Below, piece by piece: positions 58,578 to 64,000 of a DNA stretch of 64,000 nt. The notes under the pieces were generated by a model, which had not been told where the DNA came from, made no database searches, and worked only from the letters and a program-made list of their open reading frames with translations. Every line of letters begins with the position of its first letter. Position 1 is the first letter of the stretch. The position numbers and the translations under genes were made by a program. Source of the DNA: Acholoe squamosa (taxonomy: Eukaryota > Annelida > Polychaeta > Phyllodocida > Polynoidae); NCBI GenBank assembly GCA_949317995.1, contig OX439043.1, forward strand, positions 56,437,339-56,501,338, in the 5' to 3' direction.

Positions 58578-58672
58578 TTCTGGAACCCGTGTATGACGAA
58601 TACAGTAACCTAGACCATCGGTACAAACTGGAGAAAGCATGTCGCAGCGAAGCAGAGAACTATGCCACCAAG
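58578..58672 (+). CDS. SHTN1: Shootin-1 exon 4 (residues 68-99)
   Basis: The acceptor is TTTCCCCCACAG and the donor AAG|GTAGGC. It encodes VLEPVYDEYSNLDHRYKLEK followed by ACRSEAENYATK. The LEKxCRxxAExxATK signature is one of the best conserved stretches of the family. It ends in phase 0. Confidence 0.95.
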
Positions 58673-58737
58673 GTAGGCTGACTCATTGTATTGGTATTAA
58701 CAAAGATTATGATGCATTAAGACATCGAACTGCCATT

Positions 58738-58769
58738 CATCCATCCATCCATCCATCCATCCATCCATC
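58738..58769. repeat. (CATC)8 microsatellite
   Basis: Pure tetranucleotide run in shootin-1 intron 4. Confidence 0.93.
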
Positions 58770-59978
58770 TGGAGGTCAATTTTGATCAGTTTGGTACTGA
58801 TTTAATTTAATATTACCCCATAGATAAGGAAGATAAATAAAGGATGGTGTATAGATCACAGCTAAATATTTTACCCATTCAAACACTCAACCCATGGCAC
58901 CCCGTAGGATTGCCCCTAATACATAGGGTCAGCTTACAACTGAGCAACTATTGTACGATCTATCTCCTCACATTATTGCTGTTTGCAAGATTCAGGAAGA
59001 AAAGCTTTGCAAAATAGAAACAACTATTGAAAAAAACTTTATACAAAAACATTGCCATACAGTACAGGAAAAGCCAAGTGTTTCAGACAAAACTCTTGGA
59101 GGTCAACTGCGTTATAAGAAATCCGGTCAGGGGTGTTAATGGTTTTACTTTTGCAAGTCAGTTTCACATTTATATCTAATTAGGTTTTAGTAAAATGAAG
59201 CGATATAAAAATTATGGATAATTTCCAAGTGAAGGTGATTTTTTTGGAGGCTTGCCTTTTATTACAATACAGTATTAAATCTAGCTGAAATATGACATAA
59301 AAGACAGAGTGGACCCCTTTCCCCTCCCAACAGTTACTGCTTTCTATTCCATAACATATGTGACATGCTGTATAATAGTAGGTGACATGCTATATCACAT
59401 GCTACATGGGGCAAGCACTCCAGGTCATGTTGATAGCCTCACGTGGGAACCTAGCCCCGGGTAACATGTCTAGCCATTTACTTAGTTTTAACCACCAATG
59501 GCCCTGAATGCCATGTTAGCCCCTACCCAACTGGCATAATATAATGTCTCTCCCAGTTGTTGGCAAGGCCAGTAGGAACACCTTGATCATCAGACCAGAT
59601 AGGGGAAGGTTGTTATTCACGGTAACTCAATGGCCACAACAATCAAACAGCAAATTAATAGGGATTTGGGTGTTGTGCAGCTGCAGGACTAAATTTTGAT
59701 TGAGGGGGGGGGGCATTATTGAATTTTCAGAATGTAACATTAGGCAAATCTTGCATGTAAAAATGCACCCCATCCTCAAACAGTTAGTGTTTTGGATATG
59801 CTGTGGAGGTGGAAACTGCAATCAATTCGATATTGATGTGGGATTTATCAGAAGAATTATTTATTAACCAACAGTTCATACCCTTCCATCATTGATTATC
59901 CAAAAATACCACAGATAGGTTAAATGAGTTATCATCCTTCTTTCAGTTCTTTCTATTCTCTTATCAATGTAATTCTAG

Positions 59979-60138
59979 GTGACTCGGGAGAACAAACAGT
60001 TGAAGCGGCAGTCTCAGATGTTTGTCCAGTCTCTGAGCGGCTTGAATGTAGACATCACCAAAATGGTGGAAGCCACAGACAACCTTGCAGACGTCAGCAA
60101 CGAGGACCAACTAGAACACCTTAATAAAATGATTGAAG
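59979..60138 (+). CDS. SHTN1: Shootin-1 exon 5 (residues 100-152)
   Basis: The acceptor is ATGTAATTCTAG and the donor is the weaker GAAG|GTCAAT. It begins VTRENKQLKRQSQMFVQSL, equivalent to the vertebrate NKENKTLKRISM block, then an acidic linker (NEDQLEHLNKMIE). It ends in phase 1. Confidence 0.94.
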
Positions 60139-60534
60139 GTCAATTGGTTTATTTATCTATTTTTTGCTTAGGTCATTCGTCCATTTTTTGTTCGATTATT
60201 TGTTTATTCATTTTTTTCTTTTACAAAAAATTCTCGAAACTGTCGATATGAATATTTAGAAAAGAGGCCCTCCTTAACTACCGTAGCTTTTTCAAAAAAT
60301 TCAGATTCCTGGTTTTATGTACAGATCTTTATATTGGATCATGTTAATTTCCCGGGTAAAGGTGTCCTTAATTATAGTTATTCCTGGCTTTTGATAGCCA
60401 GCGATTTGGATCACTGAAAATCTGGACTTCCAACTCTTTGGCCTCAACTGGTAGCAGGGCTTGGCACAATGTTAACCCACAGCAAACTCACATATGACAA
60501 ATAGTAACATGGAGGTGGTTTATTTCTACAACAG

Positions 60535-60632
60535 ATCTACAAGGTCAAGTTGTTAAGCTGCAACATCAAGTAAAGAAGACACGGGAAGAACGAGATGAAG
60601 CTGTTGAGAAGGAGAAAATAACAGAAACGAAG
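60535..60632 (+). CDS. SHTN1: Shootin-1 exon 6 (residues 153-185)
   Basis: The acceptor is TTCTACAACAG and the donor AAG|GTAGGA. It encodes DLQGQVVKLQHQVKKTREER then DEAVEKEKITETK, a continuous charged coiled coil corresponding to vertebrate IKELRDQIVSVQEEKK. It ends in phase 0. Confidence 0.94.
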
Positions 60633-61072
60633 GTAGGAATATATTCGTTTTCAGAAGCTTACTGTGGCTTATACATTTGTATAGCTTAAGTTATAGCTTA
60701 TATGATGGTATTACATGTACAATGTACTAGTATGTACGAATAGTAAGGAATAACAACTTTTCAAATCTATAGTACATATGGATTCTAGCTTAAGAACAAA
60801 GGTAGCAGGGTGCAGCTTTTACATGAGGTCAAATACACAGAACTTTACAGTATTCTTCATTTAGCATATATAAGAGGTCCAGTACCAACTTCTGAAAGGG
60901 GGTTTAACTTTTTCTGTCATAAGGGATATATACTTGGAAAATGCATGATTTCATTACTTAATAGTACCAGAATCATCAGAGAAAGCCATTACAGTTATGA
61001 TTCTGTTTTTCCCTCATCAACATGTTTCAATTAAAATCTGTTTGATAAACCTGTAATGTCTTTCTCTTCTAG

Positions 61073-61249
61073 TATCAGTCAGAACTGCAGACAACAACAT
61101 GGCTTCGACAAGCATTGGAGCACCATGAAAGTCAGTTGAAGCAATTCAAGCGTGTGTCAGTGAAGGCCTACTCAGAATATGATGAACTGATACAACGATT
61201 CTCAACTGAGCGTAAACTGAAAGAGGAGGCAGAGCGCTATGCTAGTCAA
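61073..61249 (+). CDS. SHTN1: Shootin-1 exon 7 (residues 186-244)
   Basis: The acceptor is TTTCTCTTCTAG and the donor CAA|GTTAGT. The 59 codons include QFKRVSVKAYSEYDELIQRF and STERKLKEEAERYASQ, matching vertebrate CNRVSMLAVEEYEEMQVNLE and LEKDLRKKAESFAQE. It ends in phase 0. Confidence 0.95.
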
Positions 61250-61502
61250 GTTAGTGTGCTGTATATCAATCTATACTGTATTATCGTTTTTATCATTAAA
61301 TTATGATAATGTGGATTATACACTTCAAGAAAATGTGAATGTTTATTATAAAGCAGTTAAAATGTGCAGTATGAACTTAAGATAAAGAAATAGGAAAATC
61401 AGTAGTAGTAAACTTTCACTTTTACTTTCACCGACTCCTAACCAATAAGTTAAGATCATGAATGATATTTTCAAAACCTTTCCTACTTTGAACCATATTC
61501 AG

Positions 61503-61649
61503 GTATTGTCAGAGCGTGATGCCATTGCTCGGGAAAGCTCAGCTTTGATCGGCTCAGCTATGTCTGACGATCGGTTACGCAAGGCTTTGCTCCAAATTGA
61601 AGAATTGAATAAGGAGCTAGAAATAGAAAGAACTAATCACAAACAAAAG
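61503..61649 (+). CDS. SHTN1: Shootin-1 exon 8 (residues 245-293)
   Basis: The acceptor is CCATATTCAG and the donor AAG|GTTAGT. It encodes SSALIGSAMSDDRLRKALLQ and IEELNKELEIERTNHKQK, equivalent to vertebrate QSSIPDQQLLKALDENAKLT and EEERIQHQQK. It ends in phase 0. Confidence 0.95.
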
Positions 61650-61902
61650 GTTAGTACTTGCTTACACGACCCTGTAATCAAATGTAAGTTTTATTAACTT
61701 AAGATTGCCCAAACTAGAACACAAAAACTAGAATTGAATTATGACTTTTTACGTTGACATTTTAAATTTTGATATGTGAGAGAAATATATTTCATTCATT
61801 AGTGTGAAAGAAAAAAATAGAGTGATGCAGGAAAGAAAAAAAAAGAGAAATTTAATAAGTGAATGAACAAATTAACAGAAATAATTATATATATATTTCC
61901 AG

Positions 61903-62056
61903 ATGCGAGATCTGGAGGAGGAGATGCAATCATCAAAGGACATGAAGCAGATGACAGACCTGGAAAACCAGCTGCAGTCAGCATCCGAGCAAATACAGCA
62001 GCTTACAAAGCAGGTCCAAGATGTCAACACTTGGAACGAGAAGCTCAGTAAACGTA
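61903..62056 (+). CDS. SHTN1: Shootin-1 exon 9 (residues 294-344)
   Basis: The acceptor is ATATATTTCCAG and the donor CGTA|GTAAGT. It encodes MRDLEEEMQSSKDMKQMTDL and continues as coiled coil to NEKLSKR, corresponding to the VKELEEQLENETLHKE region. The leading ATG is an internal Met, not a start. It ends in phase 1. Confidence 0.93.
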
Positions 62057-63486
62057 GTAAGTATATTTGTCATAAACCTGATACTTTGTTATAATATTAT
62101 TTCCAACATGATTAATTCACCCACTTTTACACTAGGATAATGTTAAAGAAAACCTAACCTACTCATTTAAGAATACTTAGCTCTCTAAGATATCAATAAT
62201 ATCATGTTGGGTTTTTGCTATAAGCATCGAGTAAAATAGGAATGAAAATTATTTGAAAATGAAAACTGTAAGCTTAATTACATGGACTTGATTTTTATGT
62301 TTTTCACTGGTAGTTGTTCACAAAGAAATTAGAATTAGAAATCAATATTAAAATCATCTGCAACACACAAATGTATCATCATAAAGATTTATAAATCACA
62401 TTATGATATTGGTAGATGATTAAATGGATGTTTAACTAAAAAAGATCATCCAAAATAACAATCAAATTTCTTTCTGGATCTGGTCCTTACCGTCTATGAG
62501 ATTTATGATACAATTGCAGGTAGATTGGGATGTGGCTTAGCACTAAGTTAATACTTTAAGTTCATGGTTTCCCCAAATACATAAGTCCCACTTAATTTCT
62601 GGTACAGGTATTGGTATTTTGGTTATAAATTGATAATTCCCTTATGCTTTTATATTATTGCCAGGCTTACTATACAGTCCTGTATGTTTATGAATATATT
62701 TTTTGTCTATAATCCATATGATGCTACAATCATTTCTGAGTGATATATGGAAATGATTATGCATTAAAAGATAAAGGCAACAATTTACTCATACTTGGAT
62801 TTTTGATTAGCTGATAGAACTTTCCTTATTGTTAGTAACACTGTTGAGTTGATAAAGCATATTACCTCAATCCATGGTAAATGTACAGTCCAGTTAGACT
62901 TCAGTAAAGAGGTTACTAGTCAGTTGATTAATGTCTTATTTACTCCCTGGTCTCCAACTTATTTTGAAATAAAAACCAGTAAGTGAAATTGCTTGTCTAT
63001 TTTACCCAGTAATATGATAATATGATGGGTTTCAAGTCAAAGGTGTACTGGTAATTATTGCTGGCTTTTATTAATCTAGGTCTGTCACAGGTCTCTCTTT
63101 TTCCCAGAATGATATTTCCATCATTGCCTGTAAACCTGATGCATTTAGCAAAGGATGGTCATTGATGTGATATAGCTAAAACTTACCATACATGGTTTAA
63201 GATCAGAAATGTTTAGAGAAATATACAAATCATTCAGATAGGTAGAATGTGATTGAGATAGTGGAGTTCACAATAGATGTTGAAATGGATCCAAAAAAAA
63301 AGAAGAAAGGGGAAAGAAAAAACAACAACAAAGTGACTCAGACCTGTACAATTGTGTGGGTGTAAAAATGGTCTGTATTGCATATGACTTCCACTTATAC
63401 AGAGTTTTCTATGGCATAACAGTTTATAATTCTACAATATACAAACAAACTTTCTCATGTTCCTTTCATATTTCTCTTTACTTCAG

Positions 63487-63604
63487 ATGATGAATTGGAA
63501 AACCGGCTAGATGTAACGGTGCAAAAACTTGACATTGCTGAACAGAAGTTGAAACCTCCTCCACCACCACCTCCACCACCGCTTCCTCCAGATGGCTTTT
63601 TCCA
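63487..63604 (+). CDS. SHTN1: Shootin-1 exon 10 (residues 345-383, polyproline)
   Basis: The acceptor is CTCTTTACTTCAG. It encodes NDELENRLDVTVQKLDIAEQ KLK, nine prolines (368-376), then LPPDGFF. Vertebrate shootin-1 has the same layout of coiled coil followed directly by a long proline run. The donor is CCA|GTAATA in phase 2. Read straight through, the next codons are CAG TAA, so intron retention would stop the protein at residue 384. Confidence 0.92.
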
Positions 63605-63794
63605 GTAATATATCAAAATTGATGTTCTAGCATCTCTTCCTTTCTAAAAAAAGAGATTGTACACTTCTAAGAAATCATTCCAGTTGAATAACTAAAGTAT
63701 ACAAATATAAAGGTTTTCCCCCTTTTAAGCCTAACTATCCTATTGCATAAGGAAAGGAAGTAGTAAGTGATATACTCATGAATCCCATTTTCAG

Positions 63795-63871
63795 ACCTCT
63801 AAAGATCTTGATAAAGAAAGCACGGGGTACCAATCCAGCTGCAAAGCCAGGTCAAGGGCCTGAAAAGAAAG
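63795..63871 (+). CDS. SHTN1: Shootin-1 exon 11 (residues 384-409, basic segment)
   Basis: The acceptor is CCATTTTCAG and the donor AAAG|GTATGT. With the CA of exon 10 it gives QPLKILIKKARGTNPAAKPG QGPEKK, aligning with vertebrate PIRSLMSMIRKRSHP...AKKEK after the polyproline. It ends in phase 1. Confidence 0.85.
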
Positions 63872-63993
63872 GTATGTAGCACTGTGTTTCCTATCAAATC
63901 AACAATCCACTGTTGTTGAATAATTATGAACACACCCTTTCCTGGTAAAGTAAATTTTATCTACCGATGTCGGGTAACAGAACTTAATTTCAG

Positions 63994-64000
63994 GCAATGG
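63994..64000 (+). CDS. SHTN1: Possible start of shootin-1 exon 12 (cut by window edge)
   Basis: CTTAATTTCAG|GCAATGG is a fair acceptor that would continue phase 1 as GNG/GNX. Only seven bases are visible, and another AG at 63979-63980 also keeps the frame open, so the choice is uncertain. Confidence 0.3.

Larger units (their letters stand above)
58673..63486 (+). other. Shootin-1 introns 4-9
   Basis: Introns are 58673-59978, 60139-60534, 60633-61072, 61250-61502, 61650-61902 and 62057-63486; intron 10 is 63605-63794. Intron 4 holds a (CATC)8 run (58738-58769) and a degenerate tRNA-like stretch on the minus strand near 58950. The others appear unique. Confidence 0.85.
34599..63871 (+). other. 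SHTN1: Shootin-1 gene, exons 1-11 (3' end beyond window)
   Basis: Shootin-1 is a cytoplasmic coiled-coil protein that couples actin retrograde flow to L1-CAM/cortactin in growth cones and helps set neuronal polarity. Eleven coding exons join without phase conflict into 409 codons plus 1 nt. The product follows the vertebrate protein in order: an N-terminal SLK...YEDLL helix, the EKACRSEAENYATK and ENKQLKRQ block, long coiled coils, the SxxDxxLxKAL...HxQK block, then a nine-proline run and a basic region. Vertebrate shootin-1 long forms are about 630 aa, so roughly 200 C-terminal residues lie to the right. Intron 1 is about 19.9 kb, far longer than the others. The gene is divergent from nanos. 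Confidence 0.93.

Noticed and set aside
58900-58965. Another tRNA-like SINE on the minus strand (TTGCTCAGTTGTAAGC)
   Set aside because: An A-box-like word is present but the B box is too weak to call.
59979-60251. Reading shootin-1 exon 5 through its donor as a longer coding region
   Set aside because: After 60138 the reading turns into a low-complexity Phe/Ile-rich stretch typical of intron; the GTCAAT donor and phase fit exon 6.

Overview
The window is animal nuclear DNA: long introns with GT-AG borders, many short inverted-repeat transposons, tRNA-derived SINEs, a non-LTR retrotransposon remnant and abundant microsatellites. The two recognised genes are bilaterian. The frequent octamer TACATGTA, the many G/C homopolymers and the types of mobile element suggest a marine invertebrate (lophotrochozoan, ambulacrarian or cephalochordate), but I cannot fix the species.

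Only two protein-coding genes can be supported. (1) nanos lies on the minus strand as one coding exon, 30972 down to 29935 (345 aa). It has a complete CCHC-CCHC Nanos zinc finger and a likely NOT1-binding motif. (2) A shootin-1 (SHTN1/KIAA1598) orthologue lies on the plus strand, starting at 34599. Eleven coding exons were joined by phase (409 codons), and the gene runs off the right edge. The two genes are divergent, with 3.6 kb between their start codons. Their human relatives NANOS1 and SHTN1 both lie on distal 10q, so the linkage may be ancestral.

Layout: 1-24.5 kb has no recognised gene and is a mosaic of non-autonomous elements (a foldback at 1.9 kb, two 2.1-2.3 kb elements with terminal inverted repeats (TIRs) at 3.6 and 17.1 kb, a SINE-like family, several MITE families), simple repeats and a striking 28-bp hairpin at 16.9 kb. 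From 24.5 to 29.9 kb the sequence is poorer in repeats and may hold a spliced 3' UTR of nanos. From 29.9 to 31.6 kb is nanos with its CpG-rich leader and promoter. From 31.6 to 34.6 kb is the shared upstream region. From 34.7 to 54.6 kb is the 20-kb first intron of shootin-1, full of MITEs, SINEs, a LINE with another element inserted in it, a 134-bp satellite and a possible alternative first exon at 44.7 kb. From 54.6 to 64 kb are shootin-1 exons 2-11, encoding coiled coils and then a polyproline stretch.

Functionally the genes are unrelated. Nanos is an RNA-binding translational repressor of germline and stem cells that works with Pumilio and CCR4-NOT. Shootin-1 is a cytoplasmic clutch and actin-coupling protein of growing axons. 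All family assignments are by eye, with no database search.
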